Notes: generated by a model not told the origin, from the sequence alone. A stretch of 64,000 nucleotides of DNA from Mycolicibacterium sp. TY81 (GCF_018326285.1 NZ_AP023362.1:2542001-2606000), one strand, 5' to 3'. Positions 27,762-36,637 are shown, counted from the stretch's first letter. Program-made: numbers and translations.

Positions 27762-28316
27762 TCAGGCGCCGTCACCGGACGACGTGAGCCTGTCCAGCAC
27801 GTCCAGCGCCTCGCGACACCAGTCGACCCAGGCTTGCTCGGTCCGCAGGCCCGCCTTCAACACCAGGTGCCGCAACACGTCGGCGTCGGCGACCGGGGCC
27901 GCGAAATCTCGGGCATCGATCTCGCGGTAGTTGGCCAACATCGCTTCATGCGCGGCGAGGTGGTGCGCGATCACGGCGCGCACGGCCCCGGTCTCGCCGA
28001 GCGCCGCGGCGGCACGCACCCGCACGGCGATGGACATCCGCTCCGGCGCGGGATCATCGATGCCACAGAGCCATTCGCCCAGCGCCGCCCGTCCCGCGGG
28101 CGTGATGCTGAAGCGCTTGGGCTGACCGCGCTCAGGGCGATCAGGCGTCGAGGCCTCGGCCAGCCCGGAGGTCTTGAGCTTGTCGAGCTCCCGGTAGATC
28201 TGCTGGTGCGTCGCCGGCCAGAAGTAGCCGAATGCCCGATCAAACCGGCGGGTGAGTTCGATACCCGTCGATGCCCGCTCCGTGAGCGCGGTCAGGATGG
28301 CGAATTGCAGCGACAT
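27762..28316 (-). CDS. PadR-family transcriptional regulator
   Basis: The 184-residue protein starts at ATG 28316 (MSLQFAILTALTERASTGIEL). It has a PadR winged helix (TGIELTRRFDRAFGYFWPATHQQIYRELDKL, cited here in parts: FDRAFGYFWPATHQQ and IYRELDKLKTSGL) and a Vir_C_2-type C-terminal dimerisation region (HHLAAHEAMLANYREI). It is divergent from a nitronate monooxygenase gene. Two copies of an inverted repeat TTATnC-N8-GCATAA lie in the shared gap, one near each start, and are probably its operators. It is likely a repressor released by a small phenolic or nitro compound. Confidence 0.85.
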   Translation of the reverse strand: MSLQFAILTALTERASTGIELTRRFDRAFGYFWPATHQQIYRELDKLKTSGLAEASTPDRPERGQPKRFSITPAGRAALGEWLCGIDDPAPERMSIAVRVRAAAALGETGAVRAVIAHHLAAHEAMLANYREIDARDFAAPVADADVLRHLVLKAGLRTEQAWVDWCREALDVLDRLTSSGDGA

Positions 28317-28383
28317 GGCGTGATCGTAAGTCCCGTGCGGTTTCCGCCGGCGCAGCGCGGCGGCAGCAGTCCTGTCACGACGG

Positions 28384-28403
28384 TTATCCAATCTGTTGCA
28401 TAA
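28384..28403. promoter_or_regulatory. Candidate PadR operator 1
   Basis: TTATCC-N8-GCATAA, 68 bp upstream of the PadR start. It shares the arms and the GTTGCATAA right half with the copy at 28508, suggesting autoregulation. Confidence 0.55.
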
Positions 28404-28507
28404 AAGCGCGCCGGAAGCCGGGACCGGCGGTCGGCGCTTCCCTGATACGACTGATTTCCAACATGTTCGAATCAGCGGGCAACGCGAGAACATCCACCCG
28501 CCGCCGA

Positions 28508-28527
28508 TTATGCCACTAGTTGCATAA
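28508..28527. promoter_or_regulatory. Candidate PadR operator 2
   Basis: TTATGC-N8-GCATAA, a perfect 6-bp inverted repeat, lies 64 bp upstream of the nitronate monooxygenase start. PadR proteins often bind ATGCAT-like inverted repeats, which this resembles. Confidence 0.6.
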
Positions 28528-28590
28528 CCACTCCAGCGCCACTAGAGTCCCGTCCAAACCCGGTCTCCGATTCGAAGGGCTATCACCACC

Positions 28591-29589
28591 ATGGGTCTGC
28601 CTCCCGTCCTCGCACAGCGCCTGTCCCTGCCGGTGGTCGCGTCACCGTTGTTCCTGTGCTCGGGGCCCGACCTGGTGAAGGCGGAGTGCCAGGCCGGCGT
28701 CATCGGCTCGTTCCCCGCGCTCAACGCCCGGCCGTCCAGCCTGCTCGGCGATTGGCTGGATGAGATCCAGGAGTCGAACGCCGCCTACGCCCTCGCGAAT
28801 CCCGACGCCATCGTCGCGCCGTTCGCCGTCAACCAGATCGTGCATCGCTCCAACGACCGCCTCGAGCACGACATGAGCGTCATCGTCGAGCACAAGGTCC
28901 CGATCGTGATCACCTCGCTCGGGGCGCGTCCCGAGATCAACGATGCGGTGCACTCTTACGGCGGCATCGTCCTGCACGACATCATCAACAACGAGTTTGC
29001 GCACAAGGCCATCGACAAGGGTGCCGACGGCATCATCGCCGTCGCAGCCGGCGCCGGTGGCCACGCCGGTACCCAGTCCCCGTTCGCGCTGGTCCGCGAG
29101 ATCCGCGAGTGGTTCGACGGTCCACTGCTGCTGTCGGGCGCCATCGCCCACGGCCGGTCCATCCTGGCCGCACTCGCCGCGGGCGCCGACTTCGCCTATG
29201 TCGGTTCGGCATTCCTCTCCACCGACGAAGCCAACGCGGTGCCCGAGTACAAGCAGATGATCGTCGACTCCACGGCATCCGAGATCGTCTACAGCAACCT
29301 GTTCACCGGCGTGCACGGCAACTACCTGCGCGGCAGCATCGTCGCCCAGGGTCTCGACCCGGACAACCTGCCCGAATCCGACGCCTCGGCAATGAATTTC
29401 GGCTCGGGCGGGAACACCGACGCCAAGGCGTGGAAGGACATCTGGGGTGCCGGTCAGGGCGTGGGCAGCATCAAGGAACGCCTGACCGTCGCGCAACTGG
29501 TCGAAACCTTGAAGACGCAGTACGTCGAAGCCCGCCAGGACCTGCTGAGCCGAGTGCTCGACGACGAGGTTCTCGAGCCGGCGCACTAG
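28591..29589 (+). CDS. Nitronate monooxygenase (2-nitropropane dioxygenase family)
   Basis: The 332-residue TIM-barrel flavoprotein starts at ATG 28591. It shows LPVVASPLFLCSGPDLV near the N-terminus, the GADGIIAVAAGAGGHAG phosphate/FMN loop and LLLSGAIAHGRSILAALAAGADFAYVG (second FMN loop, LSGAIAHGRS and AAGADFAYVG). The His in GAGGHAG is the usual catalytic base. It oxidises alkyl nitronates such as propionate-3-nitronate, or acts on a related enolisable substrate. Control by the divergent PadR gene through the repeated operator is likely. It ends tail-to-tail with the amidohydrolase (CTAG overlap). Confidence 0.87.
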   Translation: MGLPPVLAQRLSLPVVASPLFLCSGPDLVKAECQAGVIGSFPALNARPSSLLGDWLDEIQESNAAYALANPDAIVAPFAVNQIVHRSNDRLEHDMSVIVEHKVPIVITSLGARPEINDAVHSYGGIVLHDIINNEFAHKAIDKGADGIIAVAAGAGGHAGTQSPFALVREIREWFDGPLLLSGAIAHGRSILAALAAGADFAYVGSAFLSTDEANAVPEYKQMIVDSTASEIVYSNLFTGVHGNYLRGSIVAQGLDPDNLPESDASAMNFGSGGNTDAKAWKDIWGAGQGVGSIKERLTVAQLVETLKTQYVEARQDLLSRVLDDEVLEPAH

Positions 29590-30890
29590 CCCGCCTGATA
29601 CACCACCGCACCGTCGTACACGGTCGCAGCCACCAGCGAGGCGTCCAGCGCAGCCAGAACGTCTCGCGGTGGCGCCGCCAGCAGGCACATGTCCGCCGGC
29701 ATTCCCACCGTCAGCTCCCGAGGCACGTCCGGCTGCGCGGGTGCGCCGAGGAACATCCCCAATGCCGTTGCGGCATCGATGCTTTCATCCGCCCCCAGCA
29801 CGGCGCCCGACGGCGTCCTGCGGTGAACCGCGGCGCGCATCGCCGCCCAGGGATCGGCGTCCCCGAACGGCATATCGGTCGACAGCGCGACGGGTATCCG
29901 CGCGCCACACAGCGACGCCACCCGCCACAGCTGGCCATGCTCGTCCGCGGGTACGTCGGTGAGGTACTGCGCGCCGCGCTCGGCGATGAAGTTCGGCTGG
30001 GTCACCACCAGCACGCCGAGGCCACGCAGGTCGGCCAGGCAGTCATCGGGAATGACGGCGCCGTGCTCGATGCGATCCCCCGCCCGGGAACCCGCCTGCC
30101 GCAGCGCGGCAATCGCGACGACCAGCTGCGCGGCCGTAACACAGTGCAGTGCAACGATTCCGCCCTGACGGTGCCGTGCCGTGATCCAGCCGGCCAGCGC
30201 CTCGAGGTCCAGATCGTCGTCGTGCAGAATGCGTTTGGCGGGTGCCAGGACTTCGACGCGCTGGCGCAGTTCGCCATGCCGGCGGGCCTCGGCGAAGTCC
30301 ATCACATCCTCAGCGGTGAGGTCGGGGGTCGCGTCGGTGACACCGGTGACACCGAATGCCGAGAGGCGCCTGCTGATCTCGCCGAGTCCGGCGTCGCTGC
30401 GCTGCAACGCATGCGTCCAGCCCGGGTCCGCGCTGCGCAGCCGGCCGTCGGGGTGGTCGGGCAGGCCGACAGCCGTCAGACCCGCGGAGTTCAGGGTCCA
30501 CAGCACCCCGCTGCGGTGCTGGACACGCACAGGCACGTTCGGTGAAAGCTCGTCGAGCACAGCGCGGTCCAGCGGACCCGCGACAACCTCGTGATAGCCG
30601 ACGGCGCGAATCCAGCCGTCCGCGCCGACGGCGGCCTGCCCCAAGACCGCACGCAGCGCGTCACGGCTGCGTACCTCCCCCGGACCGACCCGCACCGACG
30701 TCAACGCCGCTGCCGCCGAACGCAAGTGGACGTGATGGTCGTGTAGTCCGGGGATGACGGTGCCACCGGCCGCGTCGAGAACGTCCTCCCCGGTGATCGG
30801 CTCGAGGTTGTCGGCAATGGCCTCGATGCGCCGGCCCAGCCGAATATCGACGGTCCGACCGTCGAGCAGCGTAGCTCGTTGAATCAGCAT
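29586..30890 (-). CDS. Amidohydrolase family protein
   Basis: The 434-residue metal-dependent hydrolase is read from ATG 30890; a TTG nine bases upstream is possible. It has PGLHDHHVHL (metal ligands), VRVQHRSGV, HGAVIPDD (metal-binding His) and STDMPFGDADPWAAM (catalytic Asp), ending with ADMCLLAAP...VYDGAVVYQ. The layout is that of the amidohydrolase_3 (YtcJ-like) group. It overlaps the CoA-transferase-like gene by seven bases and is the third gene of a coupled operon with an enoyl-CoA hydratase. It may open an amide or cyclic intermediate in the same pathway. Confidence 0.82.
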   Translation of the reverse strand: MLIQRATLLDGRTVDIRLGRRIEAIADNLEPITGEDVLDAAGGTVIPGLHDHHVHLRSAAAALTSVRVGPGEVRSRDALRAVLGQAAVGADGWIRAVGYHEVVAGPLDRAVLDELSPNVPVRVQHRSGVLWTLNSAGLTAVGLPDHPDGRLRSADPGWTHALQRSDAGLGEISRRLSAFGVTGVTDATPDLTAEDVMDFAEARRHGELRQRVEVLAPAKRILHDDDLDLEALAGWITARHRQGGIVALHCVTAAQLVVAIAALRQAGSRAGDRIEHGAVIPDDCLADLRGLGVLVVTQPNFIAERGAQYLTDVPADEHGQLWRVASLCGARIPVALSTDMPFGDADPWAAMRAAVHRRTPSGAVLGADESIDAATALGMFLGAPAQPDVPRELTVGMPADMCLLAAPPRDVLAALDASLVAATVYDGAVVYQAG

Positions 30891-32086
30891 GCCCGGCAAG
30901 CCCTTTCCTGCACGATGCCCCGCACCCGCGCGTTGTCGGTGCCCAGCTCGCCGGCCCGCGACGACAGCGCGGGCGCCACCGGTTCGGCCACCGGACCTAC
31001 GCTCGCACCGCTCGTCAGTGGTAGCGCGGCGTATTCCGCCGCCACTGCTGCCAGGGCGATCTCGACGACTTCACCACCGCCGCGCCGCAGCGACCCCGCC
31101 ACCGCCAGTGTGGCGTGCATCCCCGTCAGTGGATCGGCGATCGCGTCACCGCAGAACACCGGTCCGCTGCCCGCCGGGTCGGAGCCGACGAGGCCCCCGG
31201 AAACCGCGGCATCATCGCCGAATCCGACCCAGTGACCCTGCTCCCCCTCAGTGCCGTGACCGGTGATCCGCAGCCACACCCGGCCGTCCCGCGCCGGAAC
31301 ATCGTCCGGGCCCAGGCCTCGGCGGGTCAGCGCATCGGGACGAGACGACTCGATCACCACGTCGGCGACGGACAACAACTGCCGCAGCTCGTCGGGCTGG
31401 CCGAAATCGACGGCATAACAGAGCTTTCCGGCGTTCATCCAGTCGAAGAATCGTCGTTCCCCCTGCCGGGTGCCGTCCGGCCGCGACGGGCTCTCGACCT
31501 TGATCACTGTCGCGCCGGCGCGACACAGCAGCTGTCCACAGAGCGGGCCGGCCCACATCGAGGACAGGTCGACCACCAGCAGCCGGCCGTAGTCCCGGAA
31601 CGGCTTTCGGTTGCCGTGTCGCCGGACCACCGGGGCGGCGGCGGTCGTCTCCCCCAGCACGCCGACAGGAAGACCGAGCAGACGCGCACGCTCCGCGACA
31701 TCGGCGACCCGGCGGCGACCGGCCCACTCGATGATGGCCGGCCACGGGTGATCGCCGGGCACGTCGGATTCGAGAAGCGCCGGTACCGCGGCGACATCAT
31801 CGGGCCGGGCCAGCGTCAGGGCGAACCAACCGTCGCGACCCGCGATCAGCCGCGTGGCGCCGCCGGCGCTGATCCGGCCCTGCCGGTGCAGCCCCGCCAG
31901 CGCGGCCCGCCCCGCGAGAAGCTCCGCCGCATCGATCTCGATACCAAGTCTGCCGGACAACTCGGATGCGACCGTCCGCGCCCGAGCCAGCACCGCCGCG
32001 CGACTGACGTCCGGTGGCCCGCCCGGCATACCCGTCAGCGCGGCCAGCCCACTGGCCGACCAGTCCCGCGCCGCCTCGTCACTCAC
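30884..32086 (-). CDS. CaiB/BaiF-family CoA-transferase-like protein with permuted domain order
   Basis: The 400-residue protein starts at GTG 32086, overlapping the hydratase stop. The usual N-terminal CaiB segment (LLVVDLSSMWAGPLCGQLL, then ATVIKVESP and GDAIADPLTGMHA with the expected catalytic Asp) appears only from about residue 170. The first 165 residues (GRDGWFALTLARPDD ... AERARLLGLPVGVLGE) resemble the normal C-terminal CaiB region. So the halves look swapped. It probably transfers CoA to a carboxylic acid made or used by the neighbouring hydratase and amidohydrolase. The substrate is unknown. Confidence 0.75.
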   Translation of the reverse strand: MSDEAARDWSASGLAALTGMPGGPPDVSRAAVLARARTVASELSGRLGIEIDAAELLAGRAALAGLHRQGRISAGGATRLIAGRDGWFALTLARPDDVAAVPALLESDVPGDHPWPAIIEWAGRRRVADVAERARLLGLPVGVLGETTAAAPVVRRHGNRKPFRDYGRLLVVDLSSMWAGPLCGQLLCRAGATVIKVESPSRPDGTRQGERRFFDWMNAGKLCYAVDFGQPDELRQLLSVADVVIESSRPDALTRRGLGPDDVPARDGRVWLRITGHGTEGEQGHWVGFGDDAAVSGGLVGSDPAGSGPVFCGDAIADPLTGMHATLAVAGSLRRGGGEVVEIALAAVAAEYAALPLTSGASVGPVAEPVAPALSSRAGELGTDNARVRGIVQERACRAC

Positions 32087-33045
32087 GCGCTGACCGCATC
32101 GACCAAGCCCCAGTCCTGCGCCGTCACCGCATCGATCGTCGCCCGGGACAGCACCAAATACGCTGTGCGCCAGCGGCCGATCCGCCGCGTGATGCTCACC
32201 GTCCCTCCGGCTCCGGGGATCAGACCCAACGCCAGCTCCGGCAGGCCGAGGGTGGCGTCGGGGTGACAGGTCACCTGCCCGCAGAACGCGGCCATCTCCA
32301 GCCCGCTGCCCAGCACCTGGCCGTGCACGACGGCCCGGCACGCCGGGCCCAAGCGCGCGGTGATCTCGTCGAGCACCAGGGCCGGGCTGAAGCGCGTGCG
32401 GGCCAGGTGCGCAGACGCCGGGTCGTCGAATGTCCCGAATTCGGCGAGGTCTCCGCCGCTACAGAAGGAGGGACCGTTGCCGGTGAGCACCAGACCCGTC
32501 ACCGAGGGGTCCAAGCGCGCGACCTCCAGCGCCTCCAGCAGTGCCGCCCGCGCGTCGGTGGAAAACGCATTGTGCCGCTGGGGGCGGTTGAACGCGACGT
32601 GCAGAGTGTCACCGTCCCGGTGCGACACCACCGGATCCGGGAGCAGCGGAACGGTTTTCGGGCCGCGTTCGGCGAGCCAGCGCGCGAACTCCCGGCCGGA
32701 CTGCAGCGTCGAATACGCCAGTGATTCGGTGATCACCCCGGCGAACGTCGGCGCCGCGGGGTCGAATGCCCGTAGGACGTCGTCGCACACCGCGGCAGTC
32801 TGCGGCCACGTGGCGACGCGTTCGGCGATCTGTCCCAGCGCGGCGTCCACATCGGGCACCTGCACGGTTCTGCGGTCCGCACACGGGCGGTCGACCAGCG
32901 TGAAAGTCGCTTGCTGCAGCCAGAACTCGGCGTCATCACCGGCCGGGTCTCCGACCCCGATCACCAGACCTGCGGCACCCGGGTCCTCCGCGAGGTCGAT
33001 GACCCTCAGTTCGTCAGGCAATGGACACCCGGTCCTCGGCCTCAC
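32083..33045 (-). CDS. Enoyl-CoA hydratase/isomerase family protein with N-terminal extension
   Basis: The 320-residue protein starts at GTG 33045; a TTG at 33021 is an alternative. The crotonase domain occupies about residues 135-320: VAFNRPQRHNAFS, LTGNGPSFCSGGDLAEF (first oxyanion loop) and VVHGQVLGSGLEMAAF (second). The family Glu is in LPELALGLIPGAGGT. The first about 130 residues are not part of a normal crotonase and are unrecognised, although they carry AGLVIGVGDPAGDDAE. It is the first gene of a three-gene coupled operon. Confidence 0.8.
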   Translation of the reverse strand: MRPRTGCPLPDELRVIDLAEDPGAAGLVIGVGDPAGDDAEFWLQQATFTLVDRPCADRRTVQVPDVDAALGQIAERVATWPQTAAVCDDVLRAFDPAAPTFAGVITESLAYSTLQSGREFARWLAERGPKTVPLLPDPVVSHRDGDTLHVAFNRPQRHNAFSTDARAALLEALEVARLDPSVTGLVLTGNGPSFCSGGDLAEFGTFDDPASAHLARTRFSPALVLDEITARLGPACRAVVHGQVLGSGLEMAAFCGQVTCHPDATLGLPELALGLIPGAGGTVSITRRIGRWRTAYLVLSRATIDAVTAQDWGLVDAVSA

Positions 33046-33121
33046 GGTGAGCCAGCGGCACGTTCTCGCCTCCTGCGGATGTGGACAACCGGATCATGCC
33101 ACTTCCGCCGCGGATTGAGGC

Positions 33122-33472
33122 CTAGTCGAGCTGCACCCGCACGGTGACGCGGCCCTTCTCGTCACGCGTCGAGATCGCATGCCCAGCACGGTCGGCGCCG
33201 CGAAAGTTGAGCAGTGTGATGGGCCCGCCCTCGCCGAGGAAGTTGCGCCACCAGCTCTTGGAGTCCGGGGCCATCACGCTGATGACCACGTCGTCGCCCG
33301 ACAGCCGGTAGTTGACGGGGGTCTGGAAGCTACGGCCCGACTTGCGGCCCGTGTAGCGGATCTCGACCAGGCTGCGGCCGACGATGTCGCCGAGGACGGG
33401 CACGCTGGTCAGACCGACCGCCGCCTTGTTGAGCGCGCGGACGACGGGGTTGTCGAAAAACGTGCTGGACAT
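33122..33472 (-). CDS. Nitroreductase/quinone reductase family (Ddn-like) protein
   Basis: The 116-residue protein has the compact split-barrel signature LVEIRYTGRKSGRSFQTPV and KSWWRNFLGEGGP, then TVRVQLD at the C-terminus. This is a short F420-type or Ddn-like oxidoreductase, a paralogue group of the protein at 3296-3733. The cofactor is likely F420 and the substrate unknown. It stands alone, 76 bp from the hydratase start. Confidence 0.8.
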   Translation of the reverse strand: MSSTFFDNPVVRALNKAAVGLTSVPVLGDIVGRSLVEIRYTGRKSGRSFQTPVNYRLSGDDVVISVMAPDSKSWWRNFLGEGGPITLLNFRGADRAGHAISTRDEKGRVTVRVQLD

Positions 33473-33515
33473 GGTCGCCAGGCTAGCGCGGGTGGCCCGA
33501 GTCGGCCCATCTTGA

Positions 33516-33665
33516 TCACGCGCATTCGCGACAGACGTGCCCCAGCGATGGGTCAGCTGTCAGCTCGCTCAGCTCACGGACGTGAATGCAACGGATGCAG
33601 ATGAATTCATTGACCTGCTGCGGCGTACGAGCCAGCTGCTGCGGGCTGTCGTAATCAATCGTCAC
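33516..33665 (-). CDS. Small zinc-ribbon protein (DUF4193-like)
   Basis: This 49-residue frame starts at GTG 33665 with GGAAGG nine bases upstream. It encodes TIDYDSPQQLARTPQQVNEF followed by two CxxC pairs (CIRC and CREC), ending at the second pair. This matches the C-terminal zinc-ribbon half of mycobacterial DUF4193 proteins, which normally carry a longer acidic N-terminus. It may be a genuine mini-version or a truncated copy. Function unknown. Confidence 0.6.
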   Translation of the reverse strand: MTIDYDSPQQLARTPQQVNEFICIRCIHVRELSELTADPSLGHVCRECA

Positions 33666-33862
33666 GTGGTCTGACCTTCCCAAGACGGACGCCGCACATG
33701 CGGCATGTCCGCAGCGAATGCCCCGTCCGCGCTCGGGATAAACAAATCTGTGATCGATTGCCGACCATCCGCGCGCGGCAGGCCTCCGAATCACTGGGTA
33801 GTGCCGGGCATTTTCGGGGAATGTCTCAGCAGTCAGCGTGCGGCCCCAACCGAGGAGAGTCT

Positions 33863-35365
33863 GTGACAGATGCGATCCACGCCGCACCGTCGTTGCGCGT
33901 GCTGGTCACCGGAGCCACCGGATACATCGGCGGTCGGTTGGTGGCGCGTGTCATCGAAGCCGGCCACCGCGTGCGCGTGCTGGCGCGCAACCCGGACAAG
34001 ATCAGTGACGTGCCCTGGGCTGCTGATGTGGAGGTGGTGCAGGGTGACCTCACCGATGCGGCCACGCTCGGCGACGCGTGCCGCGACATCGACGTCGTCT
34101 ACTACCTCGTACATTCGATGGGTAACCCGGGAGAGTTCACCGAGGCCGAACGCACCAGCGCAGAGAATCTCGCTGCTGCCGCGCGCACCGCCCACGTCAA
34201 ACGCATCGTCTACCTGGGCGGCCTGCACACCGAATCCGACCGGCTGTCGTCGCACCTGCGGTCACGCAGCCAGGTCGGGGAAATCCTGATCGACTCCGGT
34301 GTCCCGACGGTCGTGCTGCAGGCGGGCGTGGTCATCGGTTCCGGTTCGGCCTCCTTCGAGATGATCCGCCACCTGACCAACCGGCTGCCCGTGATGACAA
34401 CGCCGCGCTGGGTCAACAACCGCATCCAGCCCATCGCGATACGCGATGTCCTCTACTACCTGCTGGCCGCCGCCACGGCCGAGGTGCCGCGCTCACGCAC
34501 CTACGACATCGGTGGACCCGACGTCCTGCGCTACGGGGAGATGATGCAGATCTACGCCGAAGTCGCGGGGCTGGCGAGACGCAGAATCGTGGTCCTGCCG
34601 GTCCTCACCCCGAAACTCGCCGGATTGTGGATCGGGCTGGTGACTCCGGTGCCTCCGCGGATCGGCCGCGCTCTGATCGAGTCCCTGAGCACCGACTCCG
34701 TGGTGACCGAGCACGACATCGATGAGGTGATTCCACCGCCGCCCGGGGGCACGACCGGATACCGCGACGCCGTTAGATTGGCGCTGCGCCGCATCGAGGA
34801 CGGCGAAGTCGAAACCACCTGGGCCAACGCCTCGCCGACCGGTGCCCCGGCCGACCCCCTGCCGTCGGATCCCAGCTGGACCGGCGACGCCATCTATACC
34901 GACGACCGCAGCATCGACTGCGACGCCACCGTCGCCCAGGTGTGGCGCGTCGTGGAGGGCATCGGCGGCGAACGCGGTTGGTACTCGTTTCCACTCGCCT
35001 GGACGGTCCGCGGTTGGCTCGACGTACTGACCGGCGGCGTCGGCCTGGCCCGCGGCCGGCGCAACCCGAACACTCTCTACACCGGCGACGCTCTCGATTT
35101 CTGGCGCGTCGAACGCATCGAGCGGCCGCATCTGCTGCGGCTGCGCGCCGAGATGCGCACGCCGGGCCGAGCCTGGCTGCAGTGGGAACTCCACTCCCGT
35201 GACGATGGCACCACCCGGCTGCACCAGCGTGCCATCTTCTTTCCCAAAGGCCTTGCCGGACGGCTGTATTGGTACGCGCTGATGCCGTTCCACGGCATCA
35301 TTTTCACGGGCATGATCAAGAACATCAGCGTCGAAGCCTCGAAGGAAGGATCTCGCGCCGCCTAG
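33863..35365 (+). CDS. SDR-family oxidoreductase with DUF2867 domain
   Basis: The 500-residue protein starts at GTG 33863, five bases after GAGGAGA. An extended-SDR Rossmann domain begins LRVLVTGATGYIGGRLVARV, with VQGDLTDAATL and VYYLVHSMG. The second half (from about 345, SWTGDAIYTDDRSIDC to GRLYWYALMPFHGIIF) is the DUF2867 domain that often follows. This architecture is common in mycobacteria. It probably binds NAD(P)(H), with an unknown and perhaps lipid-like substrate. Confidence 0.82.
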   Translation: MTDAIHAAPSLRVLVTGATGYIGGRLVARVIEAGHRVRVLARNPDKISDVPWAADVEVVQGDLTDAATLGDACRDIDVVYYLVHSMGNPGEFTEAERTSAENLAAAARTAHVKRIVYLGGLHTESDRLSSHLRSRSQVGEILIDSGVPTVVLQAGVVIGSGSASFEMIRHLTNRLPVMTTPRWVNNRIQPIAIRDVLYYLLAAATAEVPRSRTYDIGGPDVLRYGEMMQIYAEVAGLARRRIVVLPVLTPKLAGLWIGLVTPVPPRIGRALIESLSTDSVVTEHDIDEVIPPPPGGTTGYRDAVRLALRRIEDGEVETTWANASPTGAPADPLPSDPSWTGDAIYTDDRSIDCDATVAQVWRVVEGIGGERGWYSFPLAWTVRGWLDVLTGGVGLARGRRNPNTLYTGDALDFWRVERIERPHLLRLRAEMRTPGRAWLQWELHSRDDGTTRLHQRAIFFPKGLAGRLYWYALMPFHGIIFTGMIKNISVEASKEGSRAA

Positions 35366-35439
35366 CGCGCCGCGCTGCGTCCCGCCTATTGAGTGGACAG
35401 TTGTCGGCAGCTGTACACCCTCTCCCGTACGGTGTGTCT

Positions 35440-35877
35440 GTGAGTTTCGCGATTGACAGGTCAGTAGAGATCGACGCACCGGCCGAGGTGGTCTGGCAGG
35501 TCCTCACCGACGGGGCCAGCTACGGCGAGTGGAATCCGTTCTGCATCGAGTGCTCGTCGACGTTCGAACCCGGCAGCCCGATCGACATGAAGGTGGTGCT
35601 GATCGGTCCGCCCAAGAAGCAGCGCGAATACATCAACACCTTCACCCCGGGCGTCGAGTTCAGCTACAACATGAAGCCCGCCCCGCTGGGACTGCTGCGC
35701 AGCGAGCGCTCACACCGGCTGACCCCGCTGCCCGACGGCCGCACCCGCTACGACTCGCACTTCCAGTTGTTCGGCCCGGTGTCTCCCATCGTCGCCGGCC
35801 TGCTGGGCCGCGCCCTGAAGAAGGGCTTCGGGGGCATGACCGACGGCGTCAAGAAGCGCGCCGAGTCCCTCCGGTAG
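35440..35877 (+). CDS. SRPBCC (START-like) family protein
   Basis: The 145-residue protein starts at GTG 35440. RSVEIDAPAEVVWQVLTDG and YGEWNPFCIE are the usual start of a Polyketide_cyc2/SRPBCC hydrophobic-pocket domain. It probably binds a hydrophobic ligand. It follows the SDR/DUF2867 gene on the same strand by 74 bp, and may act on the same metabolite. Confidence 0.82.
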   Translation: MSFAIDRSVEIDAPAEVVWQVLTDGASYGEWNPFCIECSSTFEPGSPIDMKVVLIGPPKKQREYINTFTPGVEFSYNMKPAPLGLLRSERSHRLTPLPDGRTRYDSHFQLFGPVSPIVAGLLGRALKKGFGGMTDGVKKRAESLR

Positions 35878-35938
35878 CCGGGCGCCGCGTCGGCTGGGCG
35901 GCGCGATTGGCGCGGCGGCGTGCGGGGTAAACACCCGC

Positions 35939-36583
35939 ATGGCCGAAACCAGCGCGGCAGACTATCTCCCCCGCGAGCTCAACATCCCGGCGCTGCGCAC
36001 GGCGGCCGGCGTGTGCCACGGCTGCGCGCTGTACCAGCACGCGCAGCAGACGGTGTTCGGCGTCGGCGACGACGCGGCCGCGATCATGCTCGTCGGCGAG
36101 CAACCAGGTGACGTGGAGGACCGGCGCGGTCAACCGTTCGTCGGGCCGGCCGGCCGCCTTCTCGACCGCGCACTCGGCGACGCCGCGCTCGATCGCGACC
36201 GGCTGTATGTGACCAACGCGGTCAAGCATTTCAAGTTCAAGGCCACCGATCGCGGCAAGCGCCGAATCCACCAGAAGCCCAACCGAACCGAAGTGGTCGC
36301 CTGCCGACCGTGGCTGCTGGCCGAGCTGCGCACCGTCGAACCCGACGTGGTGGTGCTGCTCGGCGCGACGGCAGCACAGTCGCTCCTGGGCAACGACTTT
36401 CGGCTCACCCAGCATCGCGGCGAGACCCTGTCGCTCCCGGCCGACACCGTGCCGAACCACGACACCGTGGCCATCGCCACCGCGCATCCCTCGTCGATCC
36501 TGCGCCTGCCACCGCCCGACCGTGACGCCGCCTACCGCGACCTGGTGGCCGATCTCCAGAGGTCGGTGGAGCTTCTCGGCTGA
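35939..36583 (+). CDS. udgX: UdgX-type uracil-DNA glycosylase
   Basis: The 214-residue protein has the type-4/5-like glycosylase motif GEQPGDVEDRRGQPFVGPAG, NAVKHFKF and the special loop KRRIH. His111 in that loop corresponds to the His that UdgX of M. smegmatis uses to bind covalently to the abasic site after removing uracil. The C-terminal motif is ATAHPSSILR. Cysteines C26xxC29 and that in VACRPW are candidate 4Fe-4S ligands. UdgX forms an irreversible DNA adduct, which is established for M. smegmatis. It is a single gene with no repair neighbours. Confidence 0.9.
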   Translation: MAETSAADYLPRELNIPALRTAAGVCHGCALYQHAQQTVFGVGDDAAAIMLVGEQPGDVEDRRGQPFVGPAGRLLDRALGDAALDRDRLYVTNAVKHFKFKATDRGKRRIHQKPNRTEVVACRPWLLAELRTVEPDVVVLLGATAAQSLLGNDFRLTQHRGETLSLPADTVPNHDTVAIATAHPSSILRLPPPDRDAAYRDLVADLQRSVELLG

Positions 36584-36637
36584 GACTCGTCCCGCTCCTG
36601 GCCGATGAATTTCGCCGTCGGGTGCAGTCTGATCTAC

